Positions 20,546 through 33,600 of a stretch of 64,000 nucleotides of DNA are shown here, in pieces; position 1 is the stretch's first letter, and each line of letters begins with the position of its first letter. Origin of the DNA: Acanthosepion esculentum. Taxonomy: Eukaryota; Mollusca; Cephalopoda; Sepiida; Sepiidae. The stretch spans positions 37,581,118 through 37,645,117 of the forward strand of contig OZ038492.1 of assembly GCA_964036315.1 (NCBI GenBank). The letters run 5' to 3'. Position numbers and translations under genes: made by a program. Below the pieces are notes generated by a model. It saw nothing but the letters and a program-made list of their open reading frames with translations. It ran no database searches and was not told where the DNA came from.

Positions 20546-21870
20546 TTGGCTATAATTACGTGCCGAGTGGAAATGCTGACTTTTAAATTTTAATTTTGAA
20601 ATTTTTGTTTTCATGTCTATCGGATCAATTTCAGTTTCCTTATTTTTTTCTCATTTTTGCTTTTAAAAATTCTCCATTGCCACCACAGAAGATCTTCAAA
20701 AAAAAGGTGAGATATTTTAAGAACCCAGATGTGAATTTACCGTGATGATTTAAGACTTAGTGCAGTTTCTATACATTTTTGCCTTAGTAAATTGCTTTCT
20801 GTGTTAATTAAAGTAGTATCGGTAAGGTTAGCGACTAATGGGTTGAGTTTGTGTTTTGTAATATCTTTGTAAGGATACAACAGGCGCTTACCCCATTCGG
20901 TGGAGATAAGTCACGTGGGTCCCATAACAGCCGCTTAGTGACGTCACTTCGTAGCAGAATCCATAGCAGAATCCAAAGTAAGTTCGTTTTACAGTAAAAA
21001 ACCGAAAGGTTGCTTTCTTTTTAGCCTAGCCAAAGGGGCCCAGGTTGATGCTAAATTTATCTACCTCAGATATAGAACGAAACTTAAGCTCGAAGTTCTC
21101 AATTTCTGCTGTTTCCTGCTCGTAGAATATGTCACCGCGTGGGACATAGATGAATCCGACCCGTTTGAAGCTGGCGTCCTCAACTCCAGACACAGGAATA
21201 TCTCCATATTATATTTAAATCCTGTCTTTTTGTCATCTCCTTACACTCTGCTTTGCTGTGTAGATATGTGTGATATATCATTCTGCGCGTGGGACATACG
21301 TGTATATATGTATTTATATATATAGTTTCGCGTATATCTTAATAGAATAAAAGTCTGTCCGAGAACAAAGCATGTTCGTCATTATTTTTTCCTTTCAGCC
21401 ATCCTGTTCTGTCCGTGAACTGCAGTGTTATTACATCACGGATATAATAATGCCCATAAAGGGGGAAATACAATGGGCGAACAAATCATTTCTACCATAG
21501 CTTTCTCCCGTTGCGCTCACTTTTGAGTTCATATGAGCTTTTATTTAAATGTATTCTCCTCTGTATTCCTTATACCATGACATGTAAGCTATTGATTAAA
21601 TTCCTGATTCATGTTTTAGGTTTTTAGTTTATTTTTACAGTAAGGTTCATTCTGTACAAGGCCCTGTAGCAAGGTGGACAAGAGAGTTACTTTAAGGGTT
21701 AGTTTATAGGGATAGGAGGGGAAGATAACGATTGACAGGTTAAGAATATAGTGATCGCTGAATATGAAATAATTAGAGTATATGAAGAGCTGATAATTAT
21801 TCCAGAAATATCAACTGCCTTCTCCTGATGTTAAGTATTAATTTCCTTTTTGTTTCCACTGTCTCCGAAA
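20546..21870. other. Anonymous DNA, possible regulatory/LTR-like patch
   Basis: No coding region is recognised. 20900-21440 has higher GC content, a TGACGTCA-like CRE core near 20938, and an AATAAA at ~21347. These could come from an LTR, but I found no matching ends. Confidence 0.4.
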
Positions 21871-21875
21871 CCATG

Positions 21876-22019
<144 letters not shown>

Positions 22020-22035
22020 CGATTACAAATTATTC

Positions 22036-22235
22036 NNNNNNNNNNNNNNNNNNNNNNNNNNNNNNNNNNNNNNNNNNNNNNNNNNNNNNNNNNNNNNNNN
22101 NNNNNNNNNNNNNNNNNNNNNNNNNNNNNNNNNNNNNNNNNNNNNNNNNNNNNNNNNNNNNNNNNNNNNNNNNNNNNNNNNNNNNNNNNNNNNNNNNNNN
22201 NNNNNNNNNNNNNNNNNNNNNNNNNNNNNNNNNNN
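22036..22235. other. Assembly gap (200 N)
   Basis: Exactly 200 N between (TA)n on the left and (TATC)n on the right. A round number suggests a placeholder of unknown true length. Confidence 0.98.
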
Positions 22236-22239
22236 ATTT

Positions 22240-22244
22240 TTTTC

Positions 22245-22285
<41 letters not shown>

Positions 22286-22305
22286 TTATCTGCTTATTAT
22301 TTTCT

Positions 22306-22355
<50 letters not shown>

Positions 22356-22443
22356 GCTTATTATTTTCTTTATCTATCTATCAATATACAAATTTATCTT
22401 GCTTATTATTTTGTTAATCTATCTCTCTATCTCTCTATATCTC

Positions 22444-22479
<36 letters not shown>

Positions 22480-22910
22480 GGAATTTGCCTTGCTTATTAT
22501 TTTCTTTATCTATCTATCTCAGTGTTTACCTTGCTTATTATTTTCTTCATCTATCTATGTAGGCACTAGCTATGCTTATAATTTTCATTATCTATCTATC
22601 TATATATCTTTCTATCTATCTATCTAGAAATCTGCCTTATTTATTATTTTCTTTATCTCTCTATCTCTCTCTATATATATCTATCTATCTGTGTAGGAAT
22701 TTGTCTTGTTTATTATTTTCTTTATCTGTCTATGTAGAAATTTGTTTTGTATATTCTTTTATCAATCTATCTCAGTATTTACCTTGCTTATTATTTTCTT
22801 CATCTATTTATGTAGGTATTTGCCATGCTTATTATTTTCTTTATCTATCTATCAATCTATCTATGTAGATCTATCTAGCTACATAGATAGATTGATAGAT
22901 AGATAGTTAT
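22240..22910. repeat. (TATC)n with 'TTGCTTATTATTTTCTTTA' higher-order unit
   Basis: TATC repeats alternate about eleven times with a phrase like 'tgcttattattttcttta', often preceded by 'gtaggaatttgcc'. The array ends in a 27-bp hairpin (22842-22868 with 22879-22905). The open frames through it are artefacts. Confidence 0.93.
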
Positions 22911-23465
22911 CAATTTCCAATCTCATTAATTCTCTGATGATGTTCTTCACATTTTAGGCACTTTCACCTTTTTTCACTCTTTCTCGTTCGAAGTCTCATG
23001 AACTTAATCTAAACCCAAACGCCACGCTTGAATAAGTGTTTGTGTCAAACAGAATTTGTATAGATTTTTAAACGAACATAGGATAACGTGAAAAATATTA
23101 GTTCTAATGAAACGGAATTGAAATGAATGAACGAACAAAATGAAATTGAAAAGTACTGCCACAAAGACGAATATTGTTTCCGGGGAGGAAATCTGAACGT
23201 AAAGAAAGACCGTGTGTTAAGAACGTCCAAAAAAAAATAAAAATAAAAACGAAACAAAACCAAACCGTAGAGTTATATAAAAGGAACTGATTGTTTAAAA
23301 CTATTAAAAAAATAGTTGCAGTTTAAAAGTTTAGTTATAGTTTAAAATGAAAAAAGATAAAAAGAAAAAAAGTTGTAAAAATTGACATGAAGGAAGAAAG
23401 TGTGAGGAGTATAGAAAAAAGACGCAGCGCTTGATAAGAAGAGAAACATTTTATAAATTATATCA
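22911..23465. other. Anonymous AT-rich DNA
   Basis: Nothing recognised. A-rich on the plus strand at 23220-23400. Confidence 0.5.
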
Positions 23466-23775
23466 GAGAGTGGCACTAGCTACTGGAGTAAATGGATGCC
23501 GGATGTTTTATTATCAAGAAACGACTAATATTGCCATCAACATTAAGGATGAGGAAAACAGATTCTAAAGTTTGATTCTAGTGCGATGACAGGGAGTGAA
23601 GAAATGCAAAACTGCACTAGCTGCTGGATCAGTGAACGCCAAATGATTTCATATCAAGAAACAGCTAATATTATCATCACCATTAGAAACGAGGAGAACA
23701 TACTTTGATCTTAGAGCGATGATCAAGGAGGGAATATTGGCGCAACTGGAGTAGCACTGGCTGTAATATTTATTT
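23466..23775 (+). repeat. Two tandem ~150-bp units
   Basis: Two direct copies share 'gcactagctRctggaKYaRtg', 'tatcaagaaacRRctaatat' and 'catcaMcattaRRRaYgagga'. A diverged third copy is near 28195-28290. Function and class are unknown. Confidence 0.65.
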
Positions 23776-25184
23776 GTATAACATAAAAAATATGACACAA
23801 GGCCAAAATGGGGGAAGGGCGGTCTTCTTTATTAACATTAAACTTAGCTAGTCACAATCAGTGACCGAAACGAACTACAACAATCCTTACACCAAAAGAA
23901 AACATTCTAACTTATCATTCTTACAACATACACCATAATACCTAAATGTGTTAACTAGTCCCCATATGTAAAATTCTTGTCTGTTTGGGAGGGAAAAATA
24001 ACAACAATTTAAAATCTAAACCCCAATGTGTATTTACATTATGATTAAAAACTATATACAAGAAACTAAATAAAATATTTTTAATAATACCCCCCACAAT
24101 CCTTAATTGTGGCAGAAACGTCAGTTAACTGGACGAAATCTATGCGGGACTTTAATAATAATAAACAACACTGATTCGTCCAAACACTCGCTCAAACACG
24201 AGAAGAAATACGAATATCACACCCAAAAAGAAAGGCGCCCCGAAATCTCTGCTCACCTAAACACGAGAGGGAAGGGAAATTAAACTAAAAAACATAGGGA
24301 CAGAAATAAAAGGGGCCAATGAGCATACACTAGCTAAGTTAACATAACGGAAGAAACTAACAGACAAAAAACACCAACGCTAAACTAATCTAATTTCGGG
24401 CGGAGATACCAATGTTCAACACAGTTCAACCGGCATCAAATTACCACTCCAAGTCAGCCCCTTTTACTCGCTAGATTCACCCACCTTTTGCCAAATTCTG
24501 ATGGAGGGAATCACCAATTTTATGTCCTAATCTTGACTTTAAGCAGATGCTTAAAGTACAAGATCAGTCGGGAAGAATTCCTTCTGACCCGTCGTCCAAA
24601 TAACGACTCTCATAACACATAGAAAGCAAAAGAACACGCAATATTCAGCTGTCGTCAACAGCGGTACCATATTGCTACAGACAGAACTGGTGAACCATGA
24701 TGCCTTCACTAAACTTGCAGAACGGGAATACGAATCGGCAGTGAAAGAAATCGTTCCTCAAGGTCTCCTCCTCCCCATCACAGTGAAAGCTTTTGAAGAT
24801 ATTTTCAAGTCCGCCGATCAAAGACATTTGTCGACCCAGAGGGCCCTATGAATCACAAACCAGGTGAGTGATGCCTCATCATTCAACTCGGGCGCCCAAG
24901 GCGAGGTCGTGAATCAAATCATCTCGTGCGGATCTCCGAACAGATGATATAAAGCCCTTCGAGACGTTGGAGAGGCCATCCGACGCCCGTAAGAAGTGTT
25001 TCAGAACAATAATATATTCACAATAAAAGGAAATACTTACGGGCGCCTTTCTTTCAGAAGGGTGGAAGTAACAGATCTTCCGTGGTACCTTAGCGGACTT
25101 GCCTCCTTACAAGTAAGAGAACAAGAGCCTTACTAATGAAATTAGTGAAGGAGACGGAAGTGGATGTAGAGAGAGTCGGTTAAG
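23776..25184. other. Anonymous DNA, less AT-rich from 24.3 kb
   Basis: The plus-strand stretch 24690-24850 reads TELVNHDAFTKLAEREYESA and then VKEIVPQGLLLP before a stop. It looks protein-like but I do not recognise it. It may belong with the ORF at 25185. Confidence 0.35.
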
Positions 25185-25526
25185 GTGAATCGAGGCACAT
25201 ACTTCCGCCATCCCCTTTTATGGAAAGATTCTTCCGGGACCATAGTCGAACTGCGACATTGGTACATAAAACCCAATGAGCCGAAAAGCCTTATCCTTTA
25301 TATCGAATTAATGCTGTCCAACGGAACTGGGAAGAGAAGAGAACACGCCGCGTTAAAAGACTTGCTTACCAGTCAAAAAACCTCTATCGAGCGTCCACCA
25401 AGACAGGCTCTTGGCATTCACACAAGCCAACTAAAGTGTCATTATCAGATCGATTGCAATTATGCATTGAACATGGCCGGGGTGAGGACAACGACGAGTT
25501 GTTCTATTAAACTCATCCCCATCTGA
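25185..25526 (+). CDS. Unrecognised ORF, 113 codons
   Basis: An open frame with balanced amino-acid composition (LRHWYIKPNEPKSLILYIEL, LKDLLTSQKTSIERPPRQAL). I do not recognise the family. The frame is open upstream of the first Met (...VKVNRGTYF), so the start is uncertain. Codon-like, less AT-rich sequence extends left to ~24690 with stops between. It may be an exon of a degraded transposon ORF. No promoter or splice signals could be defended. Confidence 0.3.
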   Translation: MNRGTYFRHPLLWKDSSGTIVELRHWYIKPNEPKSLILYIELMLSNGTGKRREHAALKDLLTSQKTSIERPPRQALGIHTSQLKCHYQIDCNYALNMAGVRTTTSCSIKLIPI

Positions 25527-25989
25527 GTATTGAAGGTACTATCAAGAAACAGGCCGCCAATGTCCGATTGAAATGTTCATTTCAATGCCCTATAAAGGTG
25601 GGAGTGAACAAAAAGCGGGGACCTCCAAAACAAAACTGGTTTATTTAATTATTTTTTTTTTGATTTGGCATCATTATAAAAGGCTATTTGTGGAAACATT
25701 CCAAAAGTATTATTCGTTCTAACCACCATGTCCCGAATCTGTTAGCTACCTTGTCCAGATCTTACAATTGTTAATACTCTTTCTGCATTGGGGAAATTTC
25801 TAGGCTCTTCCGTGTTTAAAAAATTCAGAGTTTTGAAATTAATTATGAATTTCCAGTCTTTAATGTTCCTCGATTGAATTAATGCCTTCTCTTCTCGAGC
25901 CTTCGTAATCCGGCCCTTTGTTATTAATGGGTTTAGACATTGTTTTATTTGTTGATTCAGTAAACTCGGGTTATGGACTTCTTTGTCGT

Positions 25990-26480
25990 TTTGTATTTTC
26001 GCTTTTCTTTAGTGAGCTGATGGGAGTTTGGGCAGAGGATGGATTAGGGGTATTGGTAGGAGTATGTTTTCTTTATCCAGAAGCTTCCCTCTAGCCCTGC
26101 CAACGACCTGCCATTTCACCTTTTCCTTCTCTGCAACCACACAAGCGGCGATCAAAGGTTTTTCGGAGACTGGTGCTCGTGAGACGGACCCAACCGGGGG
26201 GTTAACCACACCGGTAACGGTCGTTGGCATACCTATTATTGGGGAGACGGAAACAACAGACTAGACCAGAGGGGGTTTGAGTCGGTGGGGTCATAAATAA
26301 AGAAACGTTCTTCTCTGGGCAGGAAGAGTAGAGGTGACCAGTCTCTCCGCACTTCCAGCAAAATGATCTAAGCGGGGGTTACTATAATAGGCATTTTCTG
26401 GACATAAACATCCAGTCCGTTGGGGATGGAGATGAAAACCTTACAATCTATCATCAACTCGATGCTCGATAGAGAAAGCA
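25990..26480 (-). pseudogene. CCHC zinc-knuckle gag-like relic
   Basis: On the minus strand a frame reads SSIELMIDCKVFISIPNGLD and then VYVQKMPIIVTP. After a frameshift comes RSFCWKCGETGHLYSSCPEK. The CX2CX4HX4C knuckle lies at 26319-26360 and is perfect. A Pro/Val-rich tail follows (26009-26230), with EKPLIAACVVAEKEKVKWQV. A strand-like segment before a CCHC knuckle and a Pro-rich tail is the usual layout of a gag-like ORF1 of a LINE or LTR element. It binds nucleic acid. Which class it belongs to is not resolved. The frameshift, plus a stop before the knuckle, shows decay. Confidence 0.6.
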
Positions 26481-28160
26481 CTGAGAATCTGATATGTGAA
26501 CAAGTGAGGGTCCTCATATACCAATATTGGTCCGTCGCCATCGCTGGTATTCATTTCTCAGAATGAGATCTTTAGTTATTAAGTCTCGACTGCTTGCGGT
26601 TTCAGAGTCGGCAGGCGTGGGTAAAAGTATGTCCCACAAAAAGATCCTTTCCATTTATGACTCTCTGTGGTTTAACCCTCAGGGATGTCGACGATTTTCT
26701 GACGGTGTCTTTCGTACAGCGACAAATTTTGTGCGAACACTTGTCCACCACAAATACTGACACAATTGTTTTTTCAAGTTTATGTACTTAGACCGGATTT
26801 ATCAAGAGCCCATCTTCTCTAACAAGATGTGTGTCGCTATTGGCTTTCGCGACGAAATCCGTTATGTTGATTTTACATTTGGTGTGGAATTCCAGCAAGA
26901 TGGCGTTTTCCTGACCACTACATTTTCGTCTTTGTTCATGTTCTTGCCTTTCTCCTTAATTGATTCATCTGAAGTTTGGAATTTATCGGCCACCATAATT
27001 TCGACTGTTGACTGTTTTCTCTGGTCAGATGATTTTTGATCTCCTCCAGATTTTGGCTATGACCGGCCACTCCATTTTCTTTTAACTCTTGATTTTTCAA
27101 TGAGTCATCATCTTTCCATTTAGTCTTATCAGGTGGGTCTTATTTTTTGGGGTCCAAAAAGATTTTTTTGGCCTATTTAATATTTTCAACCTTATTTTTT
27201 TTTGTTGCCTTTTTAAATAAATAATTAATTAATCTTAAAATATAAGTTTTTGTAAACAGATTTTTTCCAAAGCAAGACTTTTTCCTTTTTTAAATAAAAC
27301 AAAAAAATATAGATAGGAATTAAACAAAATTATGAAAGAGAGGAAAAGATAAATACCGAAAAACTCCTCGACACAACTTAAAACCCAAAATTCGTTCTAC
27401 AAAATGAAGAAGGAAATAGCAAATTTAATAAGATATAAAAAAACAAAAAGTTGGTTCAAACAAAAAAATGATGGACGTACAAAAATAATAAAAACAGCAA
27501 ACAAAATATTTACACCATTTATGACTGACGAGAAAACAATAAACGTATTAAATGGTTTTACTAATTGCAACAGCAAAAAAAATAAGGAAATAAAATTTTA
27601 CAAATAACGAAACACATAAAAATTACAAGTCTTGCGACTTAAACAGAAAATGACCGACTTTACACGAAAAAGGTCTTGCTACGAAAATAAAAATTAGAAA
27701 TAAAACAAAATAGAAACAGAAAACTGACAAGAAAACTAAACACAGATGTTATGCGAACTATTTGCTCAGAACGATTAAGAAAATAAACGAAGTAACACGT
27801 AAAAATATACAAAGTTAATCAGAATTTAAAAAAAGGATAAACAGAAATTAATGTCGGACGGGAAATACAAAATAAACAGAAAAAAGAAGTCCAGTATAAC
27901 TCAAAAGGATAAAGTAAATAAAGATGCCTAATAAAGAATGGATGGAAAACAAAGATAAAATAAGAATTGGAGGAGGGTAAAATAAAAATAGGGAAAATTC
28001 AAGAATTCATTTCGAAATAATCAGCTAAAAATTTAAGAAAATTCAATTTGTAAAACTTAGCCTAAAATTCAATGTTGAAAACAAAAAAAATCCAAGATTC
28101 GAGAAGCAAAAAATAAATAAATAAATAAATAAAAATAAACAAGTCAGGCGCTAAGCACTG
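26481..28160. other. Anonymous AT-rich DNA
   Basis: 26.5-27.1 kb may be the upstream part of the gag-like relic, too decayed to read. 27.2-28.15 kb is A-rich on the plus strand, with no recognisable content. Confidence 0.45.
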
Positions 28161-28346
28161 GTCAAGCTGGTCTGTGAAAAGAGGACTCCCACAACAACGT
28201 CTTTAGTACTGGCTGCTGGATCAATGAATGCGGAATGTTTCCATAAGAATATAAACGTTTAATATTACTTTTACAATTACCCTTCACACGTGACCTTGTT
28301 CCACGAGAAAAGTTTCGTTTACTAAAAGGGATTTTCATATTAAATC

Positions 28347-28349
<3 letters not shown>

Positions 28350-28404
<55 letters not shown>
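28350..28404. repeat. (TA)n
   Basis: A pure TA run. Confidence 0.95.
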
Positions 28405-28407
<3 letters not shown>

Positions 28408-28639
28408 TGCCATCAGAGTGTTTAATTACCGCGGGCTGCTGGAGTCATTAATATACAGATAATGAAGCATCTATAATTAAAAAATAGAAATCTTAATGGG
28501 AAAATTATACACCCGAGGGAAAGTGAAATAGGTGAAATGCCGTGATGGAAATATGGAGCAAGCTTGAGATTAATAATTTGAATAATAAATAGGAGAGTTA
28601 TACTTCTTAAAATTATAGATATTACTTACAGTAATTAAT

Positions 28640-28640
28640 G

Positions 28641-28708
<68 letters not shown>
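28640..28708. repeat. (TA)n-(TG)n compound
   Basis: TA units change to about 17 TG units. Confidence 0.95.
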
Positions 28709-28712
<4 letters not shown>

Positions 28713-29089
28713 ACACCTCACATCTACGGAAAACCCCAATCAACGGACTTCAGATGCAACGGAAAAAATCAGCGACGTATTTCAGTATTTTCAGGTTTAG
28801 CGGAACGCGTCGTATTAGTTCTCAAAGCGACCGGTTGGCGGCAGTGGCTGTCCTTTCAATAGTAAAAAAAACTGGTGTACAGTATATAAAGTACGATACA
28901 TTAGCGCGTGCGTGAGAAAGTAATTGGGGAAATGTATTATTTTTGTTATTTTGGTTAATATATCTATTTATTTATACCATATATACAGGTTTATAGTGTT
29001 TACATTATGATTATAACTACTGTTAGTTACTACAATGGTTTTATAACTCAAAAATAATCCCTTTAACAGAAAAATATCGCATACCTTAA

Positions 29090-29149
<60 letters not shown>

Positions 29150-29640
29150 CACACTATAATTGTGTACAAAAGTGCTCAATATCAGAGATAGAGTTTTTTT
29201 AGATACACTATATTATCTAAATATAAAAGTTGTCACTAATGTCAAAACCTAGCGGCGAGAGTTCCTTTCCTGTCTGAACTCAATGTTCATAGCCTGAAGA
29301 TTGCGTTGAAGCTATACTGAGTGGCTCTTGGGCTTTGCATGGTAGGAACATTAATAAAATAAATTCTATCATTTACGCTATTTTACAGAAGTTTTCAACA
29401 CCGAATAGCTACCTAATGCCGCGGGTTATTGAATGTAGCTGTTTTATGGAATAATAATTGTAGATTTTGACATGTAGGATAAATTAAGTTTAAGTCTAGA
29501 CTTGAAGAAGTTAAGATTTTAGTGGTCTTTAAATATCGTTTCGAGAGCATGTCCCACAAATATCTCTATTTATTCGCTAATTTCTGGGACGAGGAATTAT
29601 TCTTATTTCCATTCTTTATATGCAGAATATATTCCTCTTC
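28709..29640. other. Anonymous DNA with (TA)n at 29093-29144
   Basis: No gene is recognised. Confidence 0.5.
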
Positions 29641-30320
29641 TACTGGGAATTGTCCTACAAGAAAATAGCTTAGTGGGTTAAAGCGTTGATTTATTAATTT
29701 GGTGTTAGAGTGATTATGAGTTCAATCCTTCTTGCAGTGTGTACTTTGACTCAGTGGAAACGGGTGTACAATAACGGAGTATTACTAAAAATATAAACTA
29801 GTAAATAAATAAGAGATATGAGAGCAAGGCTTCGCAGTAACCTCAGTGAGTGCAGTCTTTCGTGAAAATAGTACGAGCTCTCAAATTAGGCAGGTTAGTT
29901 TAGTCACTGAATTTGGTGCCATTGTAATTTTGAGTTCAGTCCCTCGTCCGAGTAGTGCGTACTTATACCCAATAGAAATGTACTATAAGCACTAGACAAG
30001 ATAGCATACGCTAGGTTATGAGGAGCCCCTTATTAGGCCTAACATATAAATAAATACAATACGGGAGCCGCAAATAAAGAAAGTAAAAGCAGCAACAGAA
30101 GCTGCAGGCAAAACAATACAGAAAGTAGGAGCCGTAACTTAATCAGCAGGAGAGATAGTTTATGCCACCAAGTTCACTACCGCAAATTGTCCTCGTGTAG
30201 TAATGTGTTGGTGGGTAAATTTCTTGGCGTAGTGGTTTCGGGTTCAAACCCTGGTTCGGGCATCGTGTACTTCCATCCAGTGGAAATCGGCGAACAGAAT
30301 GATATGAGCATAGAAATGAG
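29641..30320 (+). mobile_element. Cluster of tRNA-derived SINE relics
   Basis: Three tRNA-like heads can be seen on the plus strand. One lies at ~29670-29745 with GAGTTCAATCC, one at ~29890-29965 with GAGTTCAGTCC, and one at ~30195-30275 with GGGTTCAAACCCTGG (B-box-like). Each is followed by a 'gtgtactt...c(a/c)gtgga' body. They are eroded. Confidence 0.55.
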
Positions 30321-30354
30321 AACAATGTAAATAAACGGTCAGTTCATAATTCCC

Positions 30355-30415
30355 AGAGAAGGAGGAGAAGGAGGAGAAGAAGAAGAAGCAGAAGAAGAAG
30401 AAGAAGAAGAAGAAT
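30355..30415. repeat. (GAA)n/(GGA)n
   Basis: Purine-rich GAA repeats with GGA and GCA variants. Confidence 0.9.
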
Positions 30416-30420
30416 TACTG

Positions 30421-31670
30421 TGTTATAATCCACTGTCCAAAAGCCTAGGATAGCCTTCGCTTTATAACAGTTGTACTGCACGATATAAATATGCATTTAA
30501 ACGCACATTTTGTTGCTACAAATATTTAAGAACTTTGTTGCTACACTCGTAATTGACTTTAATTATTTTGGGCCGCAATTACATAAACGGCTTCCCGAAT
30601 TTTAAGTTTTTGCTCATTATTTTGATGAAGCACAGATGTATTTTTGAGTAATATTTCATCTGTGTTCCTTTAAATGTTCTGAAATTAAACTATGACCGTT
30701 CAAGTGAAACGCAAGCCTTCTCGTCATTGTCTTTGTTTTAAAACCAAAGTACATATTAACATTTTTATCAGAGATGCAATCTCTCATCGTATATCAAGTC
30801 CCTCTACTTCTCCTTTTTTTCTAGTTTACTACCTATCTGGACTGAGTCTCTTTTCGATGAAGAAAGGTCAGAAAAGGTATTTTATGGTCAATTGGCAACA
30901 AACAGAATGACCTCCTAAGAAACAGTAGGAAGGAAGTTAGGGATTGCTTGACAACAAACAGAATGACCTCCTAAGAAAGGGAGAATGAATCGATCAACTA
31001 CGCTCACGTGACATCCATCGTCAAGTGGGATTTTGGTATTGTAATTTTAGTTTCCCGATGACCTCCGACGTTAACAGTTCGCCGGCAAAATAGACCCTCT
31101 TTATGCGATGGGAAGTGATGGTAAATATAACCACAAACCTATCCCATTACTTGTTGTGAAGGGAATAAGTAAAATTTAATGCCGGAGATCCTGGGTCTAT
31201 TTGATTATTTAATGGTTAAAGGATATCTGAATACTGTAGCCAAATTGATGCAAAGAAACATATTACATTCATCTCGGATGCAATCCTAGTCACCAAATTG
31301 AAACGGAACATTCTTCCGGAATTCTATAATTCACATTGTGGAAGAAAAAAACAACCAATTTTGTGAGCATTCTACAACATATTTGTCTGCCTGCCATTAC
31401 GAACATTCGAACTCCAAATTCATAAAAAAAAACACAAATATTTGAACTAATATCCAACATCAGTTAAGTGTTCTTTTATAAATTGTACGTCTGTCACGCC
31501 ATATTTACTCATACTTTGTATTTTGTTATATAAAATTAATTTACAAATGTTAATCTTTTGTGTGCTGTACATCGGTACTTGTTCGTGTGTTCCTATCTGA
31601 GCGAACCCACTTTTATTTATTTAGGTTTTGTGAATCTGGGGTTCATAACTTTATATGTTACGAATTCATA
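30421..31670. other. Anonymous DNA with a 28-bp direct repeat
   Basis: 'aacaaacagaatgacctcct' with flanking bases occurs at ~30896 and ~30953. Nothing else was recognised. Confidence 0.5.
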
Positions 31671-31684
31671 ACAATAGTAATAAA

Positions 31685-31997
31685 GAAATAGATAGATAGA
31701 TAGATATATAGATAGATAGATATGAACAGAATGAGATAGATAGATAGATAGATAGATAGACACAAACTCTGATTCATAGATAGACAGAGAGACAGACATA
31801 CAGACACAAACTGTTATAGATAGATAGATATGTCCAAAATGAGATAGATAGATAGATATGAACAGAATGAGATAGATAGATAGATAGATAGAAACTCTGA
31901 TTGATTCATAGATAGACAGACAGACAGGCGCAAACTGTTATAGATAGATAGATATGTCCAAAATGAGATAGATATATAGATAGATATGAACAGAATG

Positions 31998-32030
<33 letters not shown>
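31685..32030. repeat. (GATA)n array
   Basis: GATA units with recurring 'tatgaacagaatgagata' and 'tatgtccaaaatgagata' phrases. It is the complement-strand counterpart of the array at 19.3 kb. Confidence 0.93.
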
Positions 32031-32177
32031 TGAATATACTTTTTCCATATTTTATATTTTTTTTACATGTAATTAATTTACAAATCTTCTGTTTGTTGTT
32101 CGTCGATCCCTGTTCGTGTGTTCCTATCTGAGCCAAACAACCATTTTTTCTTTTTTCTTGAATCTAGGGTTCATACA

Positions 32178-32290
<113 letters not shown>

Positions 32291-32339
32291 AGACAGCGAC
32301 AGTGAGAGAGAGTGACAGAAAAAAAATCTAAATTTACTT

Positions 32340-33150
32340 ATATTCACACGCAACCCAGATATTCATTCTATAAGAAAAGGATCCCAGTGAGGAATTTTCA
32401 TTCTTTTTGTATTTAGTCACGCAATTCTAATAGCTAACTTCAGGCTTGTCTGAGATTTCGATATTTAAATTAAATAAATTTGATTTGACATTTCTCCAGA
32501 AAGAAACTGGTGTAAAGCATTCTTATTACAATGTCTAATTAAAAAGAAGAAAAAAAAACATGAAAAGAAATAAACGCTAATTTGACATTTAAAAAACAGA
32601 TTTCATACTTAGTCACCGTCTTACTTTCAATACTGGGAAAAATCACGTTAGAATTTAAAGAGTTTTAAAAATAAACAAAACAAAAAACTACCCTTTAAAG
32701 TTTCATGATAAATGAGAATGCTTGGTGGCGATAATGGCTGCGTTTTTAAATTTTTTGAAGATGAATATTATTTTTTTACCGTTATGAGAGAAATCTGTCT
32801 ATTCTATTTGAAGTTTTGGTAGAGTAAATTCTTCTTTCTAAACCGGGTTGTTTATTTGTCAATTCGGCAACGCTTATTCTTTTATTTATTTTCGATTTTT
32901 CATTGTTATAATGCCATGCTCTTTCAGAAAAAAAAAAGCTTGTCATATATCCCTTCAAATATATTTTCTTTATTATGTGTGAATTTACCAGAGTTCCTTG
33001 GAAAGATGATGGAGTGGTTTCCCGTTCCCTTCTCTACGTATTTTTGTTATTCATTTCTCGTAGATTAGTTGGCATTCTGCGTAGAAAGCCTAGAATACAC
33101 TTATGTTTTAACACGTAGCTGAGCTGAAAAACTTTCCCGTTATAAATATC
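32340..33150. other. Anonymous AT-rich DNA
   Basis: Nothing recognised. Confidence 0.5.
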
Positions 33151-33153
33151 CAT

Positions 33154-33156
<3 letters not shown>

Positions 33157-33222
<66 letters not shown>
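33157..33222. repeat. (CA)n-(TA)n compound
   Basis: About 18 CA units followed by about 14 TA units. Confidence 0.95.
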
Positions 33223-33226
<4 letters not shown>

Positions 33227-33534
33227 CTGTCTATAAACATCTTGCAACTTGATTCATTCAGGAATCTCTTGTATTGATATTTTGTCGTTTGCTTTGGTCT
33301 CTCTTTCCGTAATTATTTTTTATTTCATTTTAGGTAGCGTACAACTGGAAGGTGGTTGAAAACAACCAGAGATGAGCACTAAACCATTCATCGTTGATTA
33401 ACGAAGTTGGCATTTTGCATCTGTTAGCGTCACAACTATTTATTTTATTCGCTAATTACATCTTGACCTCTTCAAGGCTAGAATTAGCTGCCCATCTTTC
33501 CTGTTATATTTGCTCTTTCTTAACGCTAATCGAA

Positions 33535-33600
33535 TCCACACAGCCCACTAACTTGAGTGGTCTTCGGGCCTTGTATTGGGTGAACATTAAAAAACAATTG
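33535..33600 (+). mobile_element. Jockey-type LINE 3' UTR stub
   Basis: It contains 'cttgagtggtcttcgggcc' and 'ttgtattgggtgaacatta', the same 3' end as the copies at 1.6, 19.95, 40.1 and 61.7 kb. Confidence 0.5.

Noticed and set aside
20915..21440. Second solo LTR
   Set aside because: There is a CRE-like core and an AATAAA, but I found no TG...CA ends and no target duplication.
30195..30275. Functional tRNA gene
   Set aside because: The B-box-like GGGTTCAAACCC is good, but acceptor and anticodon stems do not form, so it fits a SINE head better.
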